Positions 53,331 through 64,000 of a stretch of DNA of 64,000 bases are shown here, piece after piece. Position 1 is the stretch's first letter. Every line of letters starts with the position of its first letter. This DNA comes from Isoetes taiwanensis (lineage: Eukaryota > Streptophyta > Lycopodiopsida > Isoetales > Isoetaceae), in contig JAJEKV010000033.1 in NCBI GenBank assembly GCA_021234155.1, positions 10,984,163-11,048,162 on the forward strand, given 5' to 3'. The notes beneath the pieces were generated by a model, which saw nothing but the letters and a program-made list of their open reading frames with translations, was not told where the DNA came from and ran no database searches. The position numbers and the translations under genes are program-made.

Positions 53331-56300
53331 TATCTGAAGGAAGACTTGGATCAAAACATATTTTGTAGCATATATTCTAGTTCTGGTTCTATAGTTATAC
53401 AATGGTAGGAGCCTTGTTAAAATAGTTTGAGGGATTGGGCAAGTTAAAGCTCTGATTTCTTATGAAACGTGAATGTTGTAGGCATAATTTTTTAACTTCA
53501 TATCCTTCCTTGCTTAAATTAACTGAGGGCAAAAGGCACAATGGGTGATCAGCGATAAAATGAGTCTCCTAATGTACCTTTTGGCCTTTGCACGTTTACC
53601 ACTCATCATGCTAATCGTGTATTGAATGGTTGTGTATTGAATATCAGACTTTCCTCCCATTGTGTTTTATGCTCAAATGTTTTTTTCTAGCTTGAAGGGA
53701 TATGGAGAATTTGCCCTTGTTACACTCTAATATATAAATGGCTTCAACTTCTAATGGCACATCGTGCATTGAAATGGCTTACATAGCAATTGCTTTAATC
53801 TTCCAGGGGGATTTAAAATATAGCATATGCTTCAAAGGTAAAGATTGTGTGAAAATGTATGGCTTATGCTAACTGATGTTGTTTTGATGTGCTCGGGACA
53901 TGGGTGCTAGAAGGGCTCATTCTAGTAAAGGGAAAATATTGCCAAGGGATTGACCGAGGCAGATGTCTGGTCTAGCTGTAACTAATTCAGGCCGATTTTT
54001 TTTTTTCTTTTTTTTCTTTTTCTCTCCCCTGGCCAAAATGGCTAGAAAACGAAAAAGAATTCTTTTGTTTGCACACCTTATTTTGCAATGCTTAATTTTT
54101 GACATGCTTCTGCTCAATATAATAGGTAAAGAGTGATAAAACTTTTTAAACAATCAATTCGATAATTATCAATATTATTGTTATATCAAGTAGGGGATTA
54201 AGTGTGGATCTCATTTTACAATCCTTCACATTTGAAGGTCGGCATAGTAAACATTCTATGATCTTACATAATCTAATTCAGTTGGACCATGAGCCACATC
54301 ACCATTCAATCTTTAACGTATCAGCTTATGAATTGCAGATAGAACTTTCAAATGTTAGATTGTCGGATTGAACCTTTGGGTTGCATGAAGGGCATACCAT
54401 AGGATTATTGGATTGAACTTTTTGAGTTGCACGCCGGGCATACCCTAGAAATGGTAGTGAGGAAGTTGGAATATCTCCAAGATATCTTGTGATGGAGATA
54501 GCGAGACAACCTGGAACATCTACAAAATATCTTAAGTGGATGGCATGATAATACTCAAAACACACAAATTCCAATTCCCCACTTACTTTCAATATTGAGT
54601 TCCAATTGGATAGCTTTTGAACAGCAGATTGCATGGATTGCATCGATGCAGCTGCTTTGCCTGCAGATCTGTTGGCCATTATAGATAATCCTTACCTAAT
54701 TCGTTGGCTTTTACATCCTGAGAGCTCTCCAAAGAGAGCTTCTAATGAGTTTGTCTGTGAGATTACTAGATGCAAGAAAGGCTTGCAAAGACTGAAGATA
54801 GAAAAGCAAAATCATCTAGCACGGCAACAACTGAAGACTCATTTTTCTTCCTTGCTTCTTTGTTGCAAAAGTTTGCTCTTATATTTTTTCAATCATATTG
54901 TAAGTTTTTTCGTAATCAATAATAAAGTCATCTCATACCTTAAAAAAAGAGGGACTTGCATTTGCAACCTGGATGGCTCGCGATTATTATAACAGAGTTA
55001 AATCACTGCTTGCATGGTGCACCAAAATTTGAAAAACTCTAGAAAGAGAGGCCAAAATTTATTAATTAATTAGGGTTTAAGATTTTCGCACGGAGAACTG
55101 TCATTACGAGATGTATTAAAAGTTTATGCAGGAATGAGAATTTGTTACAAGGGATACTTTGCAAGGATTGAGTGTGTGTAAGGGAAAAACAATTATATAA
55201 TTGGAATTCAACGCCGTGTGGGTTTCTTGGAGCTCTCTAGTGCTTGTTTTGGAAACCCAATCCTTTAACTGTGATTGCAAGCACAAATGGGCACTGCATC
55301 TCTTATTTGACAGTGTAGTTTCTCAATGTGTTCCCTGAATGATATTCTAGGATTTCAAACAGTCATCAGTTTAGCTTCAGTTTGCACTTGGGTTATTGCC
55401 TAAAGCTTAAAATATAAGGCAAATATAAGCCGATTTCTTCCTTCTTTGATTTTGCCTCTTAGGACAGATAGAAAAGAATGATCGCCTCTTAGAACAGATA
55501 GAACGGAATGAATGCCACCTCTTTATACTTGTCTTCTTTGCATCTATTTTGGCATGTACCCTCCTTGCATTATCTCAATATCTTGCATTTATGTTTCGAA
55601 TTTCTGTTTTTGCTCAGTTTTTTCCAGTGTTGCTTAGATTTTTCTCTTTCATATTCATATGAACAACTTTTTGTGCGACAACACCTTGTCTAGAGTAACC
55701 ACATTAATAAGATGGTGACGTATTAGGATTGCCCTTAGGACTATTTTGTAGACGTAATAAGATTTGGGTAGTAGGAGGTATAGGGAGACGTGGATTCCAC
55801 TTAGGAACGAATGTGGAATTCCCTTCAACGAACATGGCCTCAACTCGCTAAGATAAGTCTAGGGGAGAGTCTCATCAAGATAAGCACACAAGTTGTTGGA
55901 GCTTGTTAGCAGCGATGATTTTATTGTTTAAAAAATGTTATGGAAGTTGTTGTTTTTTGGTTTAAAGAGGGATTAAAAATTCAAAAATATTGGCAAGTTC
56001 ATGATTAATATATAAATCTTCAGATATAGCACAAATCCTATAACACACCAAAACAAAAAGTTCCAATTTTTTTCTCCGATACAAAATGCAGCCATGGCAA
56101 CATCATCTCTTCAATATCTTCGTAAAAGCTTACTACACTACAATGATGTAGGACAAAGGATATGACCAGAATGATCATCTAGGCAAAGAGTATGATTTGT
56201 TGCTGTGCAAATGATATTTTGATCAACTAGTGGGGTGTGAAACCCCACCAAATCCGCCTCAGAAATTTGTTGTTTTGACCCAGAAAAATTAATTAAATAT

Positions 56301-57060
56301 GCACATATCATACATTCTCAAAAAGAGAGCTTTAAATGCAATGAAACTCAAAACAGAGTCTAAATTCAAAAGTTATGATAAATTTTTTTTTCCATCAAAT
56401 CTGCATGACATGCACTTTGCAAAAAGTTATTCGGATTGAAAAGTACAAAAAGCAAGTACCTATCTTAATAGATCTGGATCAAATCTTATGACAATGGAAA
56501 GCTCTCTATATAAGCTTTCCAAAAAGCCCAAGATCATCTGAATCTGACGTCTCTAGCTCAAGTTATGAGCGCAGAAACAAATGGCATTCTCTCTCTAGTG
56601 CTTCTTTTCTTCATCTATTTTTAATGACTTGGATTATATACAATGGTTTGTTAAAATGGAATCTCTCATAAAAATCTTATTTTTGATTAAACCTTTTTTT
56701 TCCAACCAAAATTTATAAAACATTCATTGGCTATTTGTATATTATAGAAATTTTGGCGATAAATGAAAGTGTATAATATTGTTTTAAAATCATATATTTA
56801 TTTTTCTTAATTTCCCATAGAAAAGAGGGCGATTTTTTTTCTTGCCTGATGTAAACTTATATAAATAATTTGTATCTAAAATTATAAGAAGATCTCAAAG
56901 TTGATGATCTATTGAACTAATGTTGAGCTTTATATAATTGCAGTCAAGGAAAGTAAAGTACATTTAAGATGAATCTTTGAAACTCTACATACTAGTTACT
57001 AAGATAGAGGCGAAACTAAGCTTTTGGAATACCAAATCTATTGATTCAAATGTGAAACTT
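53331..57060. other. No gene recognised; scattered repeat pieces
   Basis: This long AT-rich stretch holds an imperfect duplication at 54340-54445 (GATTGAACCTTTGGGTTGCAT against GATTGAACTTTTTGAGTTGCA, each followed by GGGCATACC). It also has a plus-strand frame at 54633-54992 whose first part (NPYLIRWLLHPESSPKRAS) looks protein-like but is unrecognised, and a pair of CGCCTCTTAGAACAGATAGA-like repeats near 55452-55505. A dispersed motif at 55697-55750 is shared with about 48340. No RNA genes or element ends were seen. Confidence 0.35.

Positions 57061-57097
<37 letters not shown>
57061..57097. repeat. Homopolymer tract C then T
   Basis: A run of about eight C is followed directly by about 28 T. 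Such a junction is prone to sequencing and replication slippage. On the minus strand it is a poly(A) run, which could be a retro-copy tail, but no adjacent element was recognised. Confidence 0.9.
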
Positions 57098-57099
<2 letters not shown>

Positions 57100-57489
57100 G
57101 CGAATTTACTACAAATGGAAAGTTTATAAAAAATTTGTAGCAATTTATTTATTTATTTATTTTACTTACACATCTTACTAAATCGTTAAAATTCAATTTT
57201 ATATAGGCAAATGTGTCTGAACGCAGTGGAGAGCTTCATGAGCCAAAGGGCGAGGTGGAATAAAGCTCAGGCATATATTCTTTCTGAAGTGTAGCAGTCC
57301 AAGTGGGATCGAAAAGATATTTGTTATCCTTTTGGAGTTACAAAATAGTTGATTGATTTGGAGGCCCTTCAGAGAATTTGGCTTGAGAGTGAACAAGATA
57401 AAGATCATGCAAGACATAGGCCATGGGTTGAATAGTGCGGAGGATAAAAAATTCAAGATCTTCAAAAGATAACAACTGAAAATTGATCA

Positions 57490-59470
57490 GGGCGAAAAGT
57501 CGTGGACAGTGAGCAGGCCTTCCATAGAACCAGATGCACTAAGCCACCTAATGAGAAAAAGATGATGCCGTGCTTTGACATGATCTAGGTAGCCCGTAGG
57601 GGAAGAGGATAATCCACTAATGCGAGATGCCAAAAGAGTGTATCGTTCTATGTTTTCTTGAGCATCCTGTGCGGATTGTTCAGCCTGTTGACGTTGATTT
57701 TGCAGGTCTTGAATTTGATTAGCCTTCTCATCAGCAATGCGCTTGAGTTCTCTGATCTTCCTTTGAGCATGAGTAGCATGAGAAGGGGAAGCACCCATAG
57801 AGGAGACCTGGAGCTGGAGACCAGCAGTTTTTGTGTCATTGATGATTTTCAATTTTATATAATTATGCAATTAAGTTTCTAAAGATTTGACCTGGACTTG
57901 GGCAGCAGGCATAGGCCTTCAAGTTTGTTGATTCGAAGTTGACACTGAGTGGTGGCACGTTGTTGGGTTTGAAATTCATCTTTAAGACTCTGATAAAGTA
58001 CCAAAGCATCCTCAAGAGTCTGTTCCTTTGTCGTGAGTTGAGTTGTGAGAGTGTCTACTTGCTATAGAGGAGCGTGGAGAGCCTCTAGATGGACTTTAGC
58101 CTCGTGGGCCCGTTTGAGTTCCTCATACGTGGCCAAAAGACCATCGTGTTTCTATTTGAGCTGGTCCACAAGATTATTTTTTTGAGCATGGACATCGTGG
58201 AATTCACGCTTTAAGGCATCAAAGGAATACCCTTTTAGCCTAGAGTATTTAAAATAGGCTTATAATCACGATCCTTGAAAGACGCTAACAAAAAGACTCG
58301 TCAAGGGAAGTATCCACCCTTTTAGCCTAGAGGTAATCTCTCTCAGACACGGTGGAGTTGTCATTCGAGTAAGTGGTTTGAGGACGCCTCTCATCCTCAA
58401 CTTGGGTTCCATCATGTTGAGGTTCAAATGACTCTCCAAAGTTCGACGCTCCTGCGTTGAACCCTCCCCCGTCCTCGGCTAAAGCTTAATCCATGTGTTC
58501 CACTGCTCCCGATAAAAAATAGAAGAATATGGCATCAATGTAGTTCATAGAATTACAATAATTACATACACGTACATTGGCATTCCCTTGATGTGGGACA
58601 GTTCTCTCTTCGTATAATTGTTGATATAGATAAACAGCTCCACGAGTAGTGGCTATATGTATGTGGTTTTTGTTAGGGGGAAACATGTATAGCCAGTACT
58701 ATGACAATATGACGATTAGCTAATGACATTTAAAGTTCTCATTAAAATTAATGTGAAATCTCTTACGAATCTATGGTGAAATCCTTTTCGACCGCCAGAG
58801 CCCAAGTGAGACGGAATTCGTTTACGTGAAGTTTCTTTCGTAGTCCGTTCTGTATGTTTCTTCAGAGGATCCTTTGCACGTTCAAAAGCGATCTGATTGC
58901 AAGGCATACAACATTATCGCAAGTTAAATTGAAGGAATGTCAACAAAAATAAAAAATACCTTGATATCTTCCTTATGGAGATTAAGCGGTTTAGGGTTGG
59001 ATATATTTACCTGTTGAAATCTCCCTCCAAGTTCCTTGCACCAGAAAAGTCTATCCCTATCGCATGCCTAGGACGGGAGTGCGTATTACTTCTACCGACC
59101 TCGATATTCTCACAAGCACGTGGAGGCCGATAATCAAAGCCATAGTCAACGCTATATCGATGGGGCATAGGAATTGAAAATTCTGGGGGAGGCTGCCTAA
59201 CCGGCGCTGGTGTAAAAGAGGCAAAGTATGTTTGCACTTGTTCTCTCTTAGCGGGAGACATGTTTGCAAGAAAAGCGGGGAACTGTAGAGGAGCTGCAGA
59301 AACCACAAATATTACGCAAAAAATAATCCATTTATTTATTTATTTTAAAAAAGGTTATCTTAATACCCAAACCTGTTGCTGTAGTGATAGGTGGAGGTTG
59401 GCTACTCGGAACATCAGCACGATTGCCCCTACCTCGTGGAGTCCTCCTCCTATTTTCTTTAAACTGTTCC
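57490..59470 (-). pseudogene. Decayed spliced gene, coiled-coil; possibly a plant Ptta/En-Spm transposase relative
   Basis: Several minus-strand blocks appear to belong together. An arginine/glycine-rich start (RRRTPRGRGNRADVPSSQPP, ending at 59373 before GT) splices in phase to 59293-59011. That exon reads LQFPAFLANMSPAKREQVQ, QPPPEFSIPMPHRYS and ARNLEGDFNR. A block near 58890-58770 has DPLKKHTERTTKETSRKR and PSHLGSGGRKGF. Downstream (58230-57490) lies a long coiled coil in pieces, with KEQTLEDALVLYQSLKDEFQ and KIRELKRIADEKANQIQDLQ. The order basic/RG start, P-rich linker, R-x-P-x-H-x-G-x-x-x-F block, coiled coil recalls plant transposase_24 (Ptta/En-Spm) proteins. Stops at about 58320, 58165 and 58060 and a phase mismatch into the 58890 block indicate decay. 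No CACTA ends were identified. The family assignment is weak. Confidence 0.4.
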
Positions 59471-59509
59471 CTTTCCTCTACACAACAACTAAAACTGACA
59501 ATAAATGTG

Positions 59510-59900
59510 AACTAAGGCCCGAACACTTGGTCCTCCCCACTCGTGGTGGAGCCGACCATGTCCTTGCCGTAGCTACCTCTATATAAGAATGAGAAGAAAA
59601 CTGGACTTGGATCCGGACACCTGGTGCTCTCCACTCGAGGTGGAGCCGACCGTGCCCTTGAACAAGCCACTACAATTTTATTTTAAACCTACAAAATAAC
59701 AAGTGGAAGTGGAAGTGGAGTTGAAACCGGGTACGTGGTCCTCTCTACTCTAGGTGGAGCCGACTGTGCCCTTGAATAAGCCACTCCTTAACCTAGAAAA
59801 AAAATATGATTGTAGTGAAAGTGGACTTCGAACCCGTGTACATGGTCCTCTCCACTCTAGGTGGAGCCGACCCGTGCCCTTGAACGAGCCACTCCATCAA
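59510..59900. repeat. Tandem repeat, about 115 bp, 4 diverged units
   Basis: Each unit contains TGGTCCTCTCCACTC (with variants), GGTGGAGCCGACC and GTGCCCTTGAA with AGCCACT. They occur near 59530, 59620, 59730 and 59850. The units have drifted between GAGG, CTAGG and GTGG in the centre. The first overlaps the region 5' of the decayed coiled-coil gene and could be its promoter-proximal repeat. Confidence 0.85.
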
Positions 59901-59999
59901 TTTTTTTTAACCTACTTAAAACTATAAAAATAAAATGCAAGTTTGATGAACTTACCAAAAGAAGGACGTGTGTATACAAGTTCCTGTTGGGTCCAAATT

Positions 60000-60440
60000 G
60001 AAATAGAAAGCTGCAACAGAAGTAACAAAGAAAAAGGCAAAAAGAAAAGAGAGGAAGAAATAGAAAAACAAGAGATAGAAATAAAATAAGAGGAAGAAAT
60101 AAGAGAAGAAATAAAAGAATAGAAGGAAAGAAATAAGAATAGAATAGAGAAGAAATAAAAGAAGAAAGATAAAAGCATGAAGAAATAAAAGAAGAAATAA
60201 AAGAAGGAAGGGAAAGGAATGGAATGAAAGGAAGAAATATGGGAAGGGAAATAAAGGGATCGAAGGGAAAGTGAGGAAGAAATGAAAAAGAATGAAGAAA
60301 AACGGAAAAAAAAAAAAAGAGAAGGAAGGGAAGGGAAGGAAGAAATAAGGGAAGGGAGGGGAAAGAATGAGGAATAGATGGAATAATGAAAGAATGAGAA
60401 AGCATGGAAATGAGAAAGCATGAGAAAGAAATGAGAATAA
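60000..60440 (+). repeat. Polypurine (GA-rich) low-complexity tract
   Basis: About 440 bases are almost wholly A and G on the plus strand, built from GAAGAAATAAAAG, GGGAAGG and AGAATGAG motifs. The long minus-strand open frames through it (S/F/L/P-rich) are composition effects. Such tracts can form triplex or H-DNA. Confidence 0.9.
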
Positions 60441-60540
60441 GGACGAATGAGAATATGTAGCATTATAACAGGGGGTTTTTTTTCTGTTTTTGTACTGTTT
60501 TCTCTAAGGTTTTCATATGATTTGGTGGTCGTATTCATCC

Positions 60541-62467
60541 AGGTGTACTAAATAGTATTTCTAGAGTGCACCCTTTTCTTAACCGTTGATTTTAGAAAAG
60601 GGGGCAAATCCTGTGGTGGAGGCTTTTTTTGGTGGGTGTGAATATCCTCCCATGATCTTTAGGGTCTTTTTAGGGTTTTTTAGGTTTTTTTTTAGCTTCG
60701 TAAGTTTGGAAAAGGAGCTCGGGAGCATTTTTTGGAAAGCAACAGGGCAGATTGGCCCGGGCAGGGCTGGGCTTTACAGGGCCGATATGCTTGGAATCAA
60801 GAAGTAGTCGCCACTTCTTCAAAAAGCTTTCGATTCCTTTGCATTTTCTTCAAGCCGCCTTCGTGAAATCAAGACGAAGATCCACGCTATCTCGATTTGC
60901 GTGGGGGGATTAGCTTCTGCGGGGTTTTTGCACCGCTTTGGATTTGCCACAGATTGGCTTCGCGCAAGGTTTTGCAATCCGGATTTGAAACAGATTGGCT
61001 TCTCCACAGGATTTGCTTTCACATCTGGGGCAGGGATAACAGCAGTTGCACAACACGTATGCTCTTTGACACTACCATTTCATTTTTGCTTTTCACATAA
61101 CTCGAAATGGTGCGTTGTTCTATCTGATCATAGGTCGTTATCAAGGTAATCTAGCATGCCTGCACATATTCTAGAAGAAGTAAAATCCATAGGGAAACTA
61201 TTCTCAATGCGTAGGAGCCTGTCTTATCTCTCGTAGATACAAAAATCGAAATAGAATTGGAAGAAACCTAATAGTGAGCTCTGAGTCTCCTCGTAGATTC
61301 ATGATCTTAGGCCACTGTATTTCCATGTCAAAAAACAGAGGCCTATGTATTGCTTGTTTTAGGTTGCAAATTTAGTTAATAAAAAGATCCTTCCATTTCT
61401 GGTTGCATTTTCCCACGAAAAATCTCATTACATTGTTTGTCTTAGAAAGAGGAACCACAAGGCAGAGCTGATAATTCTTTATAGTGAAGAGAAGAAGCAT
61501 TTTCCTACCAATTAACTTGAAATGTGAGTTTCACAATAGCGATTTAAATCTTTTATTGTAGGAAGAGTTCAAACAATCATATGCAATTATAAATAGTTGT
61601 TTGGGCAGGTTACTTAGAGACAGCATGTTGGGATTCCTCAACATATTTGTACTGCTACATGGTCTTTTGCTGGCTTAACAACATCATCGGCTACAAATAG
61701 TCAATTGATGGAGTGCAAAGACAATTTTCGAGATCCACTCTTTTCTGATTTCAGATAGAAAGAAAAGGAATGTGACAATTTGTTGCGGTGAGAATCATTT
61801 TGATGCTGCTCCTTGCATTTCATGTGCTGGTTGTTACAGGTTAGTCTGCAACTGCTTGGCATTTTTGCATAAATGCTCTGCTATTTTTTTTTACCTTGTT
61901 CTAATTGTCAGGAACTAACTTTATTAATGTCTTCCTTTATACTCAACTTGCAGAGCTTGATTACATCACGGGCATATGTGTCTCTCCTTGTTCCATACAA
62001 CGACTCCAATGATGCAGTAGCAAACACACAAGAACAAAGAACAATGTAGTTAAACATACAGTACAGACCTATGGCAGAATATAGTTGCCATGCTCCTATA
62101 TTAAAACTCCTATATTATGGTTCCCTTTATTAGTGGTTTATAATTCACCTAGTGTTACTTTATCTTATCTTATCTTTATCCATGTTTATCTTTATTCTAA
62201 TACTGGCAAATCACCATATTCTTACAGCTATTTTTTTTTGGCACTTATATACTTACATAAACAACTTCTATAGTGTATATTTCTTGGCACTTACATACTT
62301 ACATAAACAGGCTAACTGGCCCATAAAGTTTACCTATGTTTGCTTTAGTTAGGGCCCGAAGGGCCCAAAATTTTTTTTAATATAACAATCAACACACAAC
62401 TACCATTAACATCCTTAATACAAACCATTGCATCCAATACATTTAAATTAAAATCCCCCTTAAACCC
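60541..62467. other. Unassigned; isolated exon-like blocks
   Basis: A block at 61755-61839, flanked by TTTCAG and CAG|GTTAGT-like sequence, reads KKRNVTICCGENHFDAAPC and then ISCAGCY, which is Cys-rich and protein-like. A later block (61956-62049) reads LITSRAYVSLLVPYNDSND and ends in TAG. They can be joined in phase only with the second of two adjacent acceptors. The family is unknown and support is weak. A polypyrimidine/A-rich remainder shows nothing else. Confidence 0.25.
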
Positions 62468-62753
62468 CCTTTGGTTTGGGTGCATATTCACACGGGGGTT
62501 ACGTAGGGCAGCGAGAGCCCCAAAAATTTATTTACAATACATGTACAAAATTAACACCATTAAGTACATTCTCTCAAACCTTATAGTATTTTGCAAACCT
62601 TAATATACAGTATACAAAAACTTGTACATGTATACCCCACAAACGAGGATCGCTATGTACGGTCCAGATCTTGGAATAAAGGGCAAATATGCCCATCCGA
62701 CAGCTCTCGTTGCCCGGAGTAACCCCCCGTGTGAATATGCACCCAAACCAAAG
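62468..62753. repeat. Inverted repeat with about 55-bp arms (MITE-like or hairpin)
   Basis: The left arm (62468 onward) reads TTTGGTTTGGGTGCATATTC, then ACACGGGGGTTAC, then GGGCAGCGAGAGC. The right arm, in reverse complement up to 62753, repeats the same order with small changes (GGTTACTCCGGGCAACGAGAGC). About 170 bp separate the arms. Neither a clear target duplication nor a standard terminal motif was found, so the mobile-element reading is tentative. Confidence 0.75.
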
Positions 62754-62759
62754 AAATAA

Positions 62760-62915
62760 GAATGAGGAAGAAGGAGAAAGCATGAGAAAGAAATGAGGAA
62801 GAATGAGGAAAGAAGAAATAAGGGAAGCATAGAAGCATAAAAGAAAGAATGAGGAAAGAATGAAGAAGAAAAATAATGAAGAACAAAGAAGAAGAGGAAG
62901 GAAAGAGGGACAAAA
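62760..62915 (+). repeat. Second polypurine (GA-rich) tract
   Basis: AAGAATGAGGAAGAAGGAG-like sequence adjoins the right arm of the inverted repeat. It matches the composition of 60000-60440, which also lies near a copy of GAAATGAGGAAGAATGAG-like motifs. Minus-strand frames through it are composition effects. Confidence 0.85.
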
Positions 62916-63124
62916 AAATTTGAAATCTAGCCTAACTATTCAATCCAAAAACCTATTCAATCTAAAAACCATGATGTACTAACCTTAAAAATAGTGCTTG
63001 CAAGCCGATGAAGCCCTTAGCGCCAGAAATCGCCCAAAAACTAGGAGTTTTGAAAGCCTAGAAACGAACTCGGAAAAGCCAGCCGCGGATCCGTAAAAAG
63101 GTCTAGACATCGCATGCGACGAGT

Positions 63125-64000
63125 TTTCAAAATCATATATATATGGTTAGATGTCGCATACGATGTCCATGCGACGTATTTGTTATAGCGACGTCTGGGA
63201 CTTTTTAATTTTTTGGGTGCCTTTATTTTATGTGATGGTCATGAAAGTTTGTCCCTAAGCTAATTTGGACACCTCTGAGCCATGTATGCAGTCAAATTCA
63301 CATTCCGGATTTATCCAATCTTCTATTGCTACTAATTACAAATGTTAACAGGATGTTTGAGCCTGGGGTGGTATGTTTGAGTCACGTGTCATGTTTGAGC
63401 CTGGGTGACATGTTTGACCTAGGTGGCATGTTTCAGCCTTAGTGGCATGTTATGTGGTATGTTTGGGCCTAGGGGTGGCATGTTTGAATATGCTCAAACA
63501 TGCCTATGTGACATGTTTAATGAGCCTATGTGGCATGTTTGAGCCTAGGTGGCATGTTTCAGCCTCGGTGGCACGTTATGTGGCATGTTTGAGCCTAGGG
63601 GTGGCATGTTTGAGCCACATGTCATGTTTGAGCTTGGGACGTGCCATGTTTGAGCCTAGGGGTGGCATGTTTGAGCCACGTGTCATGTTTGGGTCTGGTT
63701 GACATGTTCGAGCTTATGTGGTATGCTTGAGCCTCGGTGGCACATTATGTGGCATGTTTGAGCCACGTGGCATGTGGCATGTGGCATGCTTGAGCCTAGA
63801 TGGCATGCTTGAGCCTAGGCTTTTTCAAAATCGTATATATACGATTAAATGCCGCATGCGACGTCCATGCGACGTGTTTTGTTATAGCGACGTCTGAGAC
63901 TTTTTAAATTTTTAGTGCCTTTTTTATGTGATGGTCATGAAAGTTTGTCCCTGAGCTAATTTGAACATTTCTGAGCCATGTATGCAGTCGAATTCACATT
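63125..64000. repeat. Direct repeats of about 180 bp flanking a TTTGAGCC minisatellite
   Basis: Copy 1 (about 63125-63304) and copy 2 (about 63824-64000, cut by the window end) share GTCCATGCGACGT, GTTATAGCGACGTCTG, TATGTGATGGTCATGAAAGT and CCATGTATGCAGTC. They are spaced about 699 bp apart. Between them, 63356-63820 is a minisatellite of CATGTTTGAGCCTAGGTGG-like units with many length variants. The whole looks like one period of a larger tandem array that continues past the window. Both copies carry a palindromic CGTATATATACG-like core, imperfect in copy 1. The plus-strand frame at 63442-63702 is a repeat artefact. Confidence 0.88.

Noticed and set aside
59857-60538. Two long minus-strand open frames rich in S, F, L and P
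   Set aside because: They lie entirely in a polypurine tract; composition alone removes stop codons. The S/F/L pattern has no domain or start context.
63356-63820. Regularly spaced CATGTTTGAGCC repeats that could be mistaken for a CRISPR array
   Set aside because: Units vary in length, there are no unique spacers, and the host is eukaryotic; this is a minisatellite.

Overview
This window is nuclear DNA from a land plant. The evidence is spliced eukaryotic genes on both strands, a plant-type Na+/Ca2+ exchanger with EF-hands (NCL), PPR-protein fragments, a chloroplast DEG-protease fragment, plant-type plus-strand primer-binding sites (TGGTATCAGAGC) in LTR elements, and a high density of transposon debris in AT-rich DNA. 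A DIRS-like tyrosine-recombinase remnant and a ZNFX1-like helicase locus would fit a large-genome non-seed plant such as a fern, but that is inference only.

Only two intact conserved genes are clear. One is an NCL cation exchanger on the minus strand (5249 to 2173, six exons plus one probable in-frame 111-bp intron). The other is a PDRG1-like prefoldin-type subunit on the plus strand (50065 to 50918, three exons). A third gene-like locus (37267 to 41396, plus) encodes an unrecognised Q/P-rich protein. Its first half is a 39-bp coding minisatellite (about 48 units) and its second half contains 99-bp proline-rich repeats; two frameshifted repeat units interrupt the frame.

The rest is mainly mobile elements and decaying gene copies. 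Left part (1 to 22 kb): an internally deleted hAT transposase, a Tigger/pogo DDE transposase with a premature stop, a DIRS-like RNase H/tyrosine-recombinase remnant, a beta-tubulin pseudogene, and a ZNFX1-like helicase/zinc-finger pseudogene split by about 1.4 kb of foreign sequence. Middle (23 to 37 kb): a 0.4-kb segmental duplication, a DEG2-like protease pseudogene, a tRNA-derived SINE, PPR fragments, three consecutive recent tandem duplications, a complete 465-bp TRIM retrotransposon with target-site duplication, and a 2.9-kb non-autonomous LTR element nested in a LINE reverse-transcriptase fragment.

Right part (41 to 64 kb): a hAT-type MITE packed with GTAC repeats and an exact 8-bp target duplication, a 2.5-kb non-autonomous LTR retrotransposon with exact 5-bp target duplication, PDRG1, a 5'-truncated LINE tail, a decayed spliced coiled-coil gene possibly related to plant Ptta/En-Spm transposase proteins, polypurine tracts, an inverted repeat, and a minisatellite between roughly 180-bp direct repeats at the window end.

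All assignments come from reading the sequence by eye. Exon borders rest on GT/AG sites, phase and remembered family conservation; no alignment or database search was run.
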